Assembly (NCBI RefSeq): GCF_018325905.1
Contig: NZ_AP021901.1
Coordinates: forward strand, 2,790,001-2,854,000
From: Pseudomonas sp. St316
GTDB taxonomy: Bacteria; Pseudomonadota; Gammaproteobacteria; Pseudomonadales; Pseudomonadaceae
Length of the DNA stretch: 64,000 bases
Reading direction: 5' to 3'
Every line of letters starts with the position of its first letter. Positions within the stretch are counted from its first letter, which is position 1. The notes under the pieces are model-generated. The model did no database searches. It saw only the letters and a list, made by a program, of their open reading frames with translations, and had not been told where the DNA came from. Both the position numbers and the translations under genes were made by a program. Positions 43,849-53,595 of this stretch are shown one piece after another.

Positions 43849-45676
43849 TGATCTTTCTCCGAAGATTTCAGCCACCATGCGCTCAGGCCCAGGGTGTAGG
43901 GCGGCGTGGTGACGAAGGCGAACCGGTTGCGGTACGCCAGGCGATGATAATTGAGATACCAGTTGGGAATGCAGTAATGCTGCCACAGCAGCACGCGATC
44001 CAGGGCCTTTCCGGCGGCGACCTGTTCGTCGCGGGTCTGGGCGGCGAGCAGCTTTTCCAGCAGATGGTCGACCACTGGGTTGGCGATCCCGGCGTAGTTC
44101 TTGCTGCCCTTGATCCCGACTTGGCTGGAGTGGAAGTATTGCCATTGCTCAAGTCCCGGGCTGAGGGTCTGGTTCAAGGTCAGCAGGATCATGTCGAAGT
44201 CGAATTGGTCCAGGCGCTGCTTGTACTGGGCACGGTCCACCGTGCGCAGCCGGGCCTGGATGCCGATGCTGGCGAGGTTCTCGACGTAGGGCTGCAGGAT
44301 GCGCTCAAGGTTCGGGTTCACCAGCAGGATTTCGAAGCTCAGGGGCTGGCTGTCGGCGTTCAGCAGGCGCTGGCCGTTGAGGCTCCAACCGGCTTCCTTC
44401 AATAACCCCAAGGCTTTGCGCAGGGTTTCCGGGGAATGCCGCGACCGTCGGTCGTGGGCAAGCTGAAGGGGTCGGTGAGCAGCTTGGGCGGCAATTGTTC
44501 GCGGTACGGCTTGAGCAGCAGCCATTCATGGCCCACCGGCAGGCCGGTGGCGGAAAACTCGCTGTTGGGGTAGTAACTGAGGGTGCGCTTGTAGGCGCCG
44601 CTGAACAGGGTGCGGTTGGTCCACTCGAAATCGAACATCAACCCCAGGGCTTCCCGTACCTTGACCTCGGCAAACGTGCCGCGCCGGGTGTTCATGAACA
44701 GGCCTTGGGTCTGGGTCGGGATCTGGTGGGGAATCTGCGCCTTGATCACGTCGCCGCGCTTGATCGCCGGAAAGTCATAGCCGTTGGTCCAGTTCTTGGC
44801 CTGGTGTTCGATGTAGATGTCGAACTCACCGGCCTTGAAGGCTTCGAAGGCCACTTCGCTGTCACGATAGAACTCTACGTCCATGCGGTCGACGTTGTAC
44901 TTGCCGCGATTGACCGGCAGGTCCTTGCCCCAGTAATCCTTGACCCGCTCGAACACCAATTGGCGGCCAGGCTGCACTTTGGTGATGCGATAAGGCCCGC
45001 TGCCCAGGGGCGGTTCGAAGGTCGTCGCCTTGAAATCGCGGCCTTTCCAGTAATGCTGGGGCAGCACCGGCAGTTCCCCCAGGCGCAGGATCAGCAGCGG
45101 ATTGCCCGCGCGCTTGAAGACAAAGCGGATTCTCAGCGGGTTGAGAATGTCGACCCGTAGCACTTCCTGCAAGTTGGTGCGGTATTGCGGGTGGCCTTCC
45201 TTGAGCAGCGTCCTGTAGGAGAACGCCACGTCATAGGCGGTGATGGGCACGCCATCGTGGAACCGCGCTTCGGGGCGCAGGTTGAACACCACCCAGCTGC
45301 GGTCTTCGCTGTATTCCACCGATTGGGCGATCAGGCCGTAGCTGGACGTCGGTTCATCACCGGACGGTGCGTACTGGCCAGTGCCGACCATCAGCGGCTC
45401 GTTCAGCTCATTGATGCCGTATTGCAGGAAATTGGGCGTGGAAACCGGGCTGCTGCCCTTGAACGTGTAGGGATTGAGGGTATCGAAGGTGCCAAATGCC
45501 ATGACCCGCAAGACTCCGCCCTTGGGCGCTTGCGGGTTGACCCAGTCGAAGTGGGTGAACTTGGCCGGGTACTTGAGCGTGCCGAACTGCGCATAGCCAT
45601 GGCTTTCGCTGATGGCTGCGCTGGCGGGAGAGCTCAAGGCCAGGCTGATCAGGAGCAAGAGGAGGGGACGTATCAA
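43845..45676 (-). pseudogene. Paralogous periplasmic peptide-binding protein (NppA1-like), frame broken by one missing base
   Basis: The frame from TTG 45676 gives a signal peptide (IRPLLLLLISLALSSPASAA) and a YejA-like body (HFDWVNPQAPKGGVLRVMAF ... KLLTDPFSLPTTDGRGIPR), then goes out of frame at about 44430. The matching C-terminal part continues in another frame as ETLRKALGLLKEAGWSLNGQ to the stop at 43845. One extra C beside 44429-44430 restores 610 residues, the normal size. As given, the protein loses about 195 C-terminal residues. A second one-base loss in a short run, as in acnB, points to a base-call error, but a true mutation is possible. The upstream end would be at the operon promoter near 45700. 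Confidence 0.9.
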
Positions 45677-45788
45677 GTCTGAGATCCGATCCAGGCGGCT
45701 TGGGCTTATATGGCCTGTACAGTAACAGCTTGTATCGGCAGGAAAAAGGCGGGGCTTGTGTAGGCAGCGATACATCGGCAGCAGGCTG

Positions 45789-45911
45789 TTGTGGCGAGGG
45801 GATTTATCCCCGTTGGGCTGCGAAGCAACCCCTTGGATCAATCTGATTCAGCGCGTCGTCAGGTTCGAGGGGCGCTTCACGCCCCAGCGGGGATAAATCC
45901 CCTCGCCACAA
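45789..45911. repeat. Long inverted repeat of the GTGGCGAGGGGAT family
   Basis: TTGTGGCGAGGGGATTTATC followed by CCCGTTGGG at the left pairs with CCCAGCGGGGATAAATCCCC followed by TCGCCACAA at the right, around a ~60-bp loop with a TTGGATCAATCTGATTCAGC stretch. It lies between the mltD stop and the start of the transporter operon, both on the minus strand. Confidence 0.8.
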
Positions 45912-45937
45912 CAAGCGCCTCGCCAAAGCCTGCGTGA

Positions 45938-47386
45938 TCAGTGCGGGGAGTAGACCGTCAGCATCTGCCCTGGCTTGAGTGCCTTGCCCATCCGCGGGTT
46001 CCAGCGCTTGAGGTGCTGCATTTCCACGTTGAAGCGCTTGGCGACGACGTACAGCGAATCACCTTGCTTGACCTTGTATTGGGTCTGCTTGTTCTGATCC
46101 TTGCTATTGGCGGCCACCACGGTGCTGATGCGCTTGCCATTGGCCTTGCTGGCCTTGGCGTCCTGCATCACCAGGGTCTGGCCGACCTTGAGATTGCTGC
46201 CGCTGAGTTTGTTCCAGCGTTGCAGGTCTTTGGTCTGGACGTTGTTTGCCTTGGCGATCTGGGCCAGGTTCTCGCCGCGCTTGACGCGGTAGGTGCGCCT
46301 GGCGCCTTCCACTTCGCTGTCGTCGACGTTCTCGAAGACCGGTTTGAGCGAACGCTGGCTGATCAGCTCTTCCGGGCGCATGGTCGACAGGCTGGCGGTC
46401 AGCAACTGGGCCTTGGAGGTGGGTACCAGCAGGTGCTGGGGGCCGTCGATGGTGGTGCGCTGCTTGAACGCCGGGTTGAGCTGGAACAGCTCGTCTTCGT
46501 CGATGTTGGCCACCGCCGCGACCTTGGACAGGTCCATGCGCTGGTTGATCTCGACAACCTGGAAATAGGGTTCGTTGGCGATTGGGTTGAGGTTCACGCC
46601 ATAGGCCTCGGGCGAGAGCACCACCTGGGACAGCGCCAGCAACTTCGGCACATAGGCCTGGGTTTCGCTGGGCAGCGGCAGGTTCCAGTAGTCGGTGGGC
46701 AGGCCAAGCTTCTCGTTGCGCTCGATGGCGCGGCTGACCGTGCCTTCGCCGGCATTGTAGGCCGCCAGTGCCAGCAACCAGTCGCCGTTGAACATGTCGT
46801 GCAGGCGTGTCAGGTAGTCCAGGGCGGCGGTGGTGGAGGCGGTGATATCGCGACGCCCGTCATAGAAGCGGGTCTGGCGCAGGTTGAAGTAACGCCCCGT
46901 GGACGGGATGAATTGCCATAGGCCCACTGCGTTGGCCCGGGAATAGGCCATGGGGTTGTAGGCACTCTCGATCACCGGCAGCAACGCCAGCTCCAGCGGC
47001 ATGTTGCGCTCTTCGAGGCGTTCGACGATGTAATGGATGTACAGGCTGCCGCGTTCGCCGGCGCTTTCCATGACCGAAGGGTTGCTGGCGAACCACAGTC
47101 GCTGTTGCTCGATGCGCGGGTTGACGCCGGCTGTTTCCTGCAGTTGGAAACCTTGGCGCATGCGCTCCCAGACGTCCTGGGGCACTTGGGGGCTGGGTTT
47201 CTCAGTGAGCCATACCGGCTTCTGTTTGGCGCGAGCGGCGATATTGGGCGTGTGCGCCGCGTCGGTCTGCGGTAGCTGGCTCGTGCTCTGGCAGCCCGCC
47301 AATGTGGCGGACACGGCCACCGCGATGGCTTGAGCCAAGCGGGTCAATGTGTCTGACTGGACGGACCTGCGTATAGATGACGACAT
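45938..47386 (-). CDS. mltD: Membrane-bound lytic murein transglycosylase D
   Basis: This 482-residue lipoprotein cleaves peptidoglycan glycan strands. The signal peptide ends in lipobox TLAGC (Cys32). The SLT domain has catalytic Glu140 in LLPVIESAYNPMAYSRANAV, then GLWQFIPSTGRYF and LLALAAYNAGEGTVSRAI. Two clear C-terminal LysM repeats follow (TYRVKRGENLAQIAKANNVQ; QYKVKQGDSLYVVAKRFNVE). The start at 47386 gives MSSSIRRSVQ and a proper lipoprotein signal. It is adjacent to gloB, as in other pseudomonads. Confidence 0.95.
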   Translation of the reverse strand: MSSSIRRSVQSDTLTRLAQAIAVAVSATLAGCQSTSQLPQTDAAHTPNIAARAKQKPVWLTEKPSPQVPQDVWERMRQGFQLQETAGVNPRIEQQRLWFASNPSVMESAGERGSLYIHYIVERLEERNMPLELALLPVIESAYNPMAYSRANAVGLWQFIPSTGRYFNLRQTRFYDGRRDITASTTAALDYLTRLHDMFNGDWLLALAAYNAGEGTVSRAIERNEKLGLPTDYWNLPLPSETQAYVPKLLALSQVVLSPEAYGVNLNPIANEPYFQVVEINQRMDLSKVAAVANIDEDELFQLNPAFKQRTTIDGPQHLLVPTSKAQLLTASLSTMRPEELISQRSLKPVFENVDDSEVEGARRTYRVKRGENLAQIAKANNVQTKDLQRWNKLSGSNLKVGQTLVMQDAKASKANGKRISTVVAANSKDQNKQTQYKVKQGDSLYVVAKRFNVEMQHLKRWNPRMGKALKPGQMLTVYSPH

Positions 47387-47485
47387 TGGCTGGAAGTAAG
47401 TTCCGGGCAAAAATGTCGGCCGATTCTAGGAAGCGCACCCCAACAGGTCAACCTTTCAGAATTTTTGTATCAATCGATAGCTGCC

Positions 47486-48253
47486 TTAGAACGTATCTTT
47501 CCAAGCCCTCAAGGCCGCAAAAACCTCACTCGGCGTCTGGTTTCGCTGGCCGTTCCGTTCGTCTGCTTTTTGTTTAACGGATGTTTCAGTCGTGCGCAGG
47601 AACGGATTGGTGAGTTTTTCCAGGGCCAGGGTCGAGGGCAGCGTCATGATGCCTTCGCTGCGTTGGTGGCTGACTTTTTCCAGGCGGGCGGCGATGTCCG
47701 GGTTGCCGGGTTCCACGGCGGCCGCGAACTTCAGATTGCTGAGGGTATATTCATGGGTGCAGTAGACCAGCGTATCTTCAGGCAGGGCGGCGAGGCGACC
47801 GAGCGACTGGTGCATTTGCGCAGGCGTGCCTTCGAAGAGCCGGCCGCAACCGGCGGCGAACAGGGTGTCGCCACAGAACAGCAGGCCATGGTGGTAATAG
47901 GCGATGTGCCCCAGGGTATGGCCCGGCACGGCGTAGACATCAAAGTCCCAGCCGAGCACGCTGATCTTGTCGTTGTCATGCAGGGCCTTGTCCCGCGCCG
48001 GGATGTTTTCACTGGCCGGCCCATGGACGGTGGCGTTCGTCGCATTCTTCAGCGCCTGGACGCCGCCGACATGATCATGGTGATGGTGGGTGATCAAGAT
48101 GTCGCTCAGGACCCAGCCCGGATGGGCCTCGAGCCACGCCTGCACCGGTGCGGCGTCACCTGGGTCGACCACGGCGCAGCGCTGGGTGGCGTGGTCCTGT
48201 AACAACCAGATGTAGTTATCGGTGAATGCGGGCAGGGCACTGATCTGTATCAT
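47486..48253 (-). CDS. gloB: Hydroxyacylglutathione hydrolase (glyoxalase II)
   Basis: This 255-residue metallo-beta-lactamase-fold enzyme hydrolyses S-lactoylglutathione to lactate and glutathione in methylglyoxal detoxification. The two-metal motif [10 protein letters not shown] is at 55-64. Further ligands are in [29 protein letters not shown] and [14 protein letters not shown]. The ATG at 48253 gives [16 protein letters not shown], the family start. It is divergent from the methyltransferase gene. Confidence 0.96.
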   Translation of the reverse strand: MIQISALPAFTDNYIWLLQDHATQRCAVVDPGDAAPVQAWLEAHPGWVLSDILITHHHHDHVGGVQALKNATNATVHGPASENIPARDKALHDNDKISVLGWDFDVYAVPGHTLGHIAYYHHGLLFCGDTLFAAGCGRLFEGTPAQMHQSLGRLAALPEDTLVYCTHEYTLSNLKFAAAVEPGNPDIAARLEKVSHQRSEGIMTLPSTLALEKLTNPFLRTTETSVKQKADERNGQRNQTPSEVFAALRAWKDTF

Positions 48254-48318
48254 CGTGGAATTCGCCAAGCGGAAAACAAAGGCGCATCTTAGAACTTCCT
48301 GACGCGTTGGAGAATGCA

Positions 48319-49077
48319 ATGACCGATGAAGCGTTCGCTCAGGCTGATCCTGACTGGCTGGCGTTGATCAGCGCCGCCCGTGAATGGCTGTCCGGCCCTG
48401 TCGGGCAATTTTTGCTGGAAGAAGAACGGCGCATGCTCGAAGACGAGTTGGGCCGGTTCTTCGGCGGCTATCTGGTGCACTACGGCCCCTCGGCGCAAAC
48501 GCCGCCGTCGGCGCCGCAAGTCCAGCGCAACGTGCGCTTGGGGGCGCCGTTGCCCGGGGTGGAAATCGTCTGCGAGGAGCAGGCCTGGCCGCTGAGCGAA
48601 CATGCCGCCGACGTGGTAGTCATGCAGCACGGCCTGGATTTCTGCCTGTCGCCCCACGGTTTGTTGCGTGAAGCCGCCAGCAGCGTGCGCCCCGGCGGGC
48701 ACCTGGTGATCATCGGTATCAACCCCTGGAGCGCTTGGGGCTTGCGTCATGTGTTTGCCCACGACGCCTTGCGCCAGGCCCGTTGCATCTCGGCGTCGAG
48801 GGTCGGCGACTGGCTCAACCTGCTGGGCTTTGCGCTGGAGAAACGCCGCTTCGGGTGCTATCGTCCGCCGCTTGCGTCGCCCAAGTGGCAGGCGCGCCTG
48901 GCTGGCTGGGAGCGCAAGGCCGGTGATTGGCAGCTGTCCGGTGGTGGTTTCTACCTGCTGGTGGCACGCAAGATCGCGGTCGGGCTGCGCCCGGTACGCC
49001 AGGCGCGACGCGAGCCGATGGGCAAGCTGATTCCCTTGCCAATGGCCAAGGTCAATCGTCGCCACATCGAGCCGTAA
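48319..49077 (+). CDS. Class I SAM-dependent methyltransferase of the gloB-rnhA locus
   Basis: This 252-residue protein has a Rossmann-like methyltransferase core, with acidic and hydrophobic strands ([31 protein letters not shown]) and [20 protein letters not shown]. The glycine-rich motif I is poorly conserved ([12 protein letters not shown]). The substrate is unknown. The ATG at 48319 has GGAG seven bases upstream. The order gloB (opposite), methyltransferase, rnhA, dnaQ is typical of pseudomonads. Confidence 0.88.
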   Translation: MTDEAFAQADPDWLALISAAREWLSGPVGQFLLEEERRMLEDELGRFFGGYLVHYGPSAQTPPSAPQVQRNVRLGAPLPGVEIVCEEQAWPLSEHAADVVVMQHGLDFCLSPHGLLREAASSVRPGGHLVIIGINPWSAWGLRHVFAHDALRQARCISASRVGDWLNLLGFALEKRRFGCYRPPLASPKWQARLAGWERKAGDWQLSGGGFYLLVARKIAVGLRPVRQARREPMGKLIPLPMAKVNRRHIEP

Positions 49078-49166
49078 TCTTTTTCGATGGTTCTTGCCGG
49101 TATTGGGCTGCGGATGTTGTCGGGCCCGATCGGCGGGCCTTTGCATTTTTTTCTGGATAGATTGGC

Positions 49167-49619
49167 ATGAGCGATAGCGTAGAACTCTTCACTGATGGTG
49201 CCTGCAAGGGCAACCCCGGTCCGGGCGGCTGGGGCGCATTGCTGGTGTGCAAGGGCGTGGAGAAGGAGCTCTGGGGCGGTGAAGCCAATACCACCAACAA
49301 TCGCATGGAGCTGATGGGTGCCATCCGTGGCCTGGAAGAACTCAAGCGGTCCTGCGATGTGCTCCTGGTGACCGACTCGCAGTACGTCATGAAAGGCATC
49401 AACGAGTGGATGGCCAACTGGAAGAAGCGCGGCTGGAAGACGGCGGCGAAGGAACCGGTAAAAAACGCCGACCTCTGGAAGCTGCTGGATGAACAGGTCA
49501 ACCGCCACAACGTCACCTGGAAATGGGTGCGCGGCCACATCGGCCACCACGGCAACGAACGGGCCGACCAGTTGGCCAATCGTGGGGTCGATGAGGTGCG
49601 GGGCTACAAGCAGGGCTGA
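49167..49619 (+). CDS. rnhA: Ribonuclease HI
   Basis: This 150-residue RNase HI removes RNA from RNA-DNA hybrids. The complete catalytic set is visible: Asp10 in [15 protein letters not shown], Glu48 in [10 protein letters not shown], Asp70 in [13 protein letters not shown], His124 in [10 protein letters not shown] and Asp134 in NERADQLAN. The handle region ([18 protein letters not shown]) is present. Next on the same strand would normally be dnaQ; here a 2-kb opposite-strand gene intervenes. Confidence 0.97.
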   Translation: MSDSVELFTDGACKGNPGPGGWGALLVCKGVEKELWGGEANTTNNRMELMGAIRGLEELKRSCDVLLVTDSQYVMKGINEWMANWKKRGWKTAAKEPVKNADLWKLLDEQVNRHNVTWKWVRGHIGHHGNERADQLANRGVDEVRGYKQG

Positions 49620-49657
49620 TCTGGATATAGCTCCGGTGCCATCTTCCAAACAGAACT

Positions 49658-49681
49658 ACGCCAGCTTTCGCAGGCTGGCGT
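49658..49681. terminator. Hairpin after rnhA
   Basis: ACGCCAGC and GCTGGCGT form an eight-base perfect stem with loop TTTCGCAG, 38 bp after the rnhA stop. No clear T-tract follows, so terminator function is tentative. Confidence 0.5.
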
Positions 49682-49722
49682 GGTTCACTTCCATGTAGGG
49701 TGAAGGCTGGCAGTCAATCGTC

Positions 49723-51768
49723 TCAGAAGCCTGTCATGTCAATGAAAGTGCTGGTTTTTGGCTTCCAAGATATGAATGGCCTTCCAGCCGGGCCTTGTTC
49801 CGAGAGCGTTATCCTGCGGCCAATGTCATAACCCAGTGCTCGATGACCATTGACTTGTGTTCTGGGGTAATTAATGTCTTGGGTCGCGACCTGTGGAAAA
49901 CGGTCACATTCGCCAAGCCATTGATGTTCGCATGCAGATAATCCCTGTTGGTAGAGCCAGACCGCTTCGCAGGAGAAATCATTGTCGCCATCGCAGTTCG
50001 ACAACCTGTCACTCCAGTGTGGGTTTGGCGGCATTGCCTCATCCTGGGTCGACAGTTTGACGTACAAGACCCGGATCCGGTTTTCGGGTGTGCAGCCTTG
50101 GTCAGGACAGATATCGAAACGGAAGAATGGATCGGATTTGACGAAGTTGAATCCGACATCTTTTCGGGTAAATGTCTCACAGGCATCGGAGTCGAGAAAT
50201 TTATCAGGAACGGTGGCCGCGCCTTCTACCTTGTAGAATTTCAGTCCTTCTTCCTTGCCCAAATGGCATCGCAAGCGTTGCAAGGCGTCAAATACCGCCA
50301 TTCGTTGGTCGCCTTGGCTGGTCGCCTCGTGTTCTGCGTCAATCGTGATGATGTTTTTGACTCGCCTTTTCACCAGGGAATAGAGCCCGAGATTTTCCGA
50401 GTGTCCACCATCGCTCAGGTAAACCGAGTCTCGAGTCTCGTCATATTTCTGGTTGGCAGTAAAGTAGAAGGGGAACGGCAGGGCTTTGTGCCATGCACGA
50501 GTGACCGGCTCAACCCTGGGATTTGCCACGTACCGGCCGAGTGAAAGATTCAAGGCGTCAGCAAATGCGTCTAGTGGCACGTAGACCAAGGGCAGGTCGG
50601 ATAATTTAAGGGCGTCGACAGCGGCTCCTGACATCATGACGGCTTCGGAGAGTCTGGGGGCTTGAGCCGGGTAACAAGGCACCCCGTAGGTTTTCCTGTT
50701 TTTGTTGTCTTGGTAGTCGCAGTACCCAAACGCGGTATTGCCGTAGGCCAGCGGCGAAAATTCATAAACGACGCTCGCAAGGTCAGAGTTGAAACCCGCG
50801 AAGTCCGCTGTGCGCAGCCATTCGACGTTTCCGCCGTAAGCCGCGGTCGTGTTAACGATGAAAAACGGTATCTCACCTCGTTTTGCCGCGTCCGCCAATT
50901 CGCCGTAACTGGGGGGCGCGTCTTTTAACGTTGAGTGCCAGTCGGTTGGATAGGCCGCAAATGTTCGATCGATCCCTTGCTGGTATGCCGATTCCCAAGG
51001 GTTCAGATTGACCTGCCACCTGAAGATGCCGTTTGCGATGATATTGAGCGGAACGGAAGGGACCCAGAGCGCCGTACGCCCGGCCATTTCAGCAAAATAG
51101 CTGCTCTGGTCGATAAAGGCGCCGTAATACGAATCCTGTGTCTTGGTGATCAGGTAGCTGTTGTTTTCAATGTAAGTCTGGAACCGCCTGCTAGTTTGAT
51201 CTGCATCGTTGGGGCGCGCCATGGGTTCGATGTCCTGGCTATCCCTCACGGCCTTGTAGACGTAATAGCTTTTGAACAACTCGTCGGAAGGGACGATTTG
51301 TGCCGGGTAGTGTTTGGCTCCAAAAAGCTGGTGAGTGAGCCATAAGTTGGCATAACTGCCGCCTGATACAGACGAGACTATATCGATCTTGTCGAGTATT
51401 CCCTGTTTTTGCAGGCCTGCAAGAACCCCGATGGAAAATGTCGCGGAGCGCATCCCGCCGCCAGAAAGCGAAAGTCCGAGCTCCGGGCGATAGTCGGCAA
51501 TTTCCTGTCCGGTGCAAGGGGCGCCGGTGACATTGGGTGGCGTCTGGAGCTGTTGGCGATACGAGCGCAGGTGGCAATTTTCGGCCGCCCTCAGCGCAGC
51601 GCTTCTTTCCTCATGGCGTGCGGGGTCGGGTTGCTCGCCGTCGGTACGGCCGAGATCGGGCTTATCGTCCACCGATGCGCAACCGGATAGTAACGCAAGG
51701 GTGAACGTCGCCCATTTCGTTGCACCAGAGCCGAGTTTTTTTTCATGGGGTTGAGGGATGTGATACAT
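49723..51768 (-). CDS. Patatin-like phospholipase, predicted lipoprotein
   Basis: This 681-residue protein starts after a perfect AAGGAG. The N-terminus has a basic stretch, a hydrophobic helix and lipobox LLSGC (Cys30), so it is probably lipid-anchored in the envelope. The patatin/cPLA2-like catalytic parts are intact: oxyanion LSLSGGGMRSATFSIG (~99-114), nucleophile Ser135 in VSSVSGGSYA, and the catalytic Asp in VYLSDGGHSENLGL (~465). Cysteine pairs in the C-terminal half fit an extracytoplasmic location. The DNA is A/T-richer than its neighbours. The gene sits alone, antisense, between rnhA and dnaQ, which are normally adjacent, suggesting insertion of a single gene. Confidence 0.92.
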   Translation of the reverse strand: MYHIPQPHEKKLGSGATKWATFTLALLSGCASVDDKPDLGRTDGEQPDPARHEERSAALRAAENCHLRSYRQQLQTPPNVTGAPCTGQEIADYRPELGLSLSGGGMRSATFSIGVLAGLQKQGILDKIDIVSSVSGGSYANLWLTHQLFGAKHYPAQIVPSDELFKSYYVYKAVRDSQDIEPMARPNDADQTSRRFQTYIENNSYLITKTQDSYYGAFIDQSSYFAEMAGRTALWVPSVPLNIIANGIFRWQVNLNPWESAYQQGIDRTFAAYPTDWHSTLKDAPPSYGELADAAKRGEIPFFIVNTTAAYGGNVEWLRTADFAGFNSDLASVVYEFSPLAYGNTAFGYCDYQDNKNRKTYGVPCYPAQAPRLSEAVMMSGAAVDALKLSDLPLVYVPLDAFADALNLSLGRYVANPRVEPVTRAWHKALPFPFYFTANQKYDETRDSVYLSDGGHSENLGLYSLVKRRVKNIITIDAEHEATSQGDQRMAVFDALQRLRCHLGKEEGLKFYKVEGAATVPDKFLDSDACETFTRKDVGFNFVKSDPFFRFDICPDQGCTPENRIRVLYVKLSTQDEAMPPNPHWSDRLSNCDGDNDFSCEAVWLYQQGLSACEHQWLGECDRFPQVATQDINYPRTQVNGHRALGYDIGRRITLSEQGPAGRPFISWKPKTSTFIDMTGF

Positions 51769-51953
51769 GTCACGCTCCTTATGATATCTGGCGTTGTGCA
51801 GCAGTCAGTGGCATGAGGCTAGCATTTGGATGGCTTAGTGCTATTGCGTGCATATATTCAATTGCAATAGCCGGATCTCGGGAAATCCCTTGGCGAAGAG
51901 AGCGTGTTAACATCCGCCCCTTTGCAAGCATGCCCGCTGAGAGCTGAACACTG

Positions 51954-52718
51954 ATGGCCAACAGATCTGTAGTACTGGATACCGAAACCACCGGCATGCC
52001 GGTGACCGATGGTCACCGGATTATTGAAATCGGTTGTGTCGAGCTGATCGGCCGGCGCCTGACCGGTCGCCACTTCCACGTTTACCTGCAACCGGATCGC
52101 GAAAGTGACGAGGGCGCCATTGGCGTGCACGGCATCACCAACGAGTTTTTGGTGGGTAAGCCGCGTTTCGCCGAAGTGGCCGATGAGTTCTTCGAATTCA
52201 TCCAGGGCGCGCAGTTGATCATCCACAACGCGGCGTTCGACGTTGGGTTCATCAACAACGAATTCGCCCTGATGGGCCAGCACGACCGAGCTGACATTAC
52301 CCGGCACTGCACCATCCTCGATACCCTGATGATGGCCCGGGAACGTCACCCTGGGCAACGCAACAGCCTCGATGCCTTGTGCAAGCGCTATGGCGTCGAC
52401 AACTCCGGTCGTGAACTGCACGGCGCCTTGCTCGACTCCGAGATCCTGGCCGACGTCTACCTGACCATGACCGGTGGCCAGACCAGCCTGTCCCTGGCTG
52501 GTAACGCCTCGGACGGCAACGGTACCGGCGAAGGCTCCGGCAACCAGGCCACGGAGATCCGGCGTTTGCCCGCTGACCGCCAGCCGGCGCGGATTATCCG
52601 CGCCAGCGAAAGCGACCTGGCCGAACATGCCGCGCGTCTGGAAGCCATCGCCAAGTCCGCAGGTGCTCCGGCATTGTGGACGCAGTTGGTCGAATCGCAG
52701 GCCGCCACGCACGGATGA
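51954..52718 (+). CDS. dnaQ: DNA polymerase III epsilon subunit (3'-5' proofreading exonuclease)
   Basis: This 254-residue proofreading exonuclease has the DEDDh motifs: Exo I VVLDTETTG (Asp9, Glu11), Exo II IIHNAAFDVGFINNEF, and Exo III ELHGALLDSEILADVY with His and Asp. The C-terminal linker with Gly/Ser-rich GNASDGNGTGEGSGNQAT leads to the alpha-binding tail. It follows a patatin gene transcribed away from it, so the promoter is in 51769-51953. Confidence 0.96.
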   Translation: MANRSVVLDTETTGMPVTDGHRIIEIGCVELIGRRLTGRHFHVYLQPDRESDEGAIGVHGITNEFLVGKPRFAEVADEFFEFIQGAQLIIHNAAFDVGFINNEFALMGQHDRADITRHCTILDTLMMARERHPGQRNSLDALCKRYGVDNSGRELHGALLDSEILADVYLTMTGGQTSLSLAGNASDGNGTGEGSGNQATEIRRLPADRQPARIIRASESDLAEHAARLEAIAKSAGAPALWTQLVESQAATHG

Positions 52719-52726
52719 GACCCCTC

Positions 52727-52818
52727 CTGTGGGCGCGAGCTTGCTCGCGATGACGGCGGCACATTCAGCATTGATGCAGGCTGAACTACCGCAATCGCGA
52801 GCAAGCTCGCTCCCACAG
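52727..52818. repeat. REPIN
   Basis: An inverted REP pair (CTGTGGGCGCGAGCTTGCTC ... GAGCAAGCTCGCTCCCACAG) directly after dnaQ. The left arm carries one GGGCGC variant. Confidence 0.87.
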
Positions 52819-52980
52819 GGATCATCCATCGTTCATTTCTCGCCACAATCGCCACGACCTTCTAACCTGAGGTAACGGGCAGGCTACGGATCCCGCTTTG
52901 ATGTGTGAAGATTTGAAAGGCAAGGGCAATGGATGGCAACACGCCGTTGGTTGCCTCAAGGAATGAGGACCTTCCCCAGT

Positions 52981-53595
52981 ATGCAACCGGTCATGAATCC
53001 CAAGCACCCCGGGTTGTCGGTGCGCATCGTCGATGACGGCTTTGCCGCCTATATCTGGGGCAGTGACTTCAGCTTCGAAGTCAGCGACTACGCGACGGCG
53101 CAGATCGGTCGGCCCGTCAGCCAGTGGCCGGTGACGCCCATTGTTCCCTATCGCAAGTGCTATGGCATCGATCCCGAGGAGTTCAGCAGCTTCCGTGATG
53201 CCCCGGACAGCGAGATCTTCATGGCTTATCTCGATGACCAGCCCGTGGGGCATCTGGTGGTCAGTACCAACTGGAACGGCTATGCCCACATCGACGAGTT
53301 GGCGGTGCACGCCCCGGCCCGTCGCCACGGGGTGGCCAAGGCGTTGCTCGATGTCGCCCAGTTCTGGAGCCGCAAGAAAAAACTGCCGGGCATCATGCTC
53401 GAGACCCAGAACAACAATCTGGGTGCGTGCCGGCTCTATGAGCGGTGCGGCTACGTGCTCGGCGGTATCGATCACCTGCGCTATCGCGGGATTGACCGGC
53501 ATACCGCCGAAGTAGCGTTGTTCTGGTACCGTCTGTTCGACGATCCGCTGGGCATGTCGATCAGTGGCTCAGCAACGCCTCGGCTTGTTCCGTAA
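52981..53595 (+). CDS. GNAT family N-acetyltransferase
   Basis: This ~204-residue acetyltransferase has the acetyl-CoA pyrophosphate loop ARRHGVAKALLDVAQFW (R-x2-G-x-A) after the HIDELAVHAPAR strand, and a C-terminal NNLGACRLYERCGYVLGGID typical of GNATs. The substrate is unknown. The start is uncertain: ATGs at 52933, 52963, 52981 and 52993 are in frame; 52981 has GAGGA about 12 bases upstream. Its 3' end overlaps the convergent LysR gene by 35 bp. Confidence 0.87.
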   Translation: MQPVMNPKHPGLSVRIVDDGFAAYIWGSDFSFEVSDYATAQIGRPVSQWPVTPIVPYRKCYGIDPEEFSSFRDAPDSEIFMAYLDDQPVGHLVVSTNWNGYAHIDELAVHAPARRHGVAKALLDVAQFWSRKKKLPGIMLETQNNNLGACRLYERCGYVLGGIDHLRYRGIDRHTAEVALFWYRLFDDPLGMSISGSATPRLVP

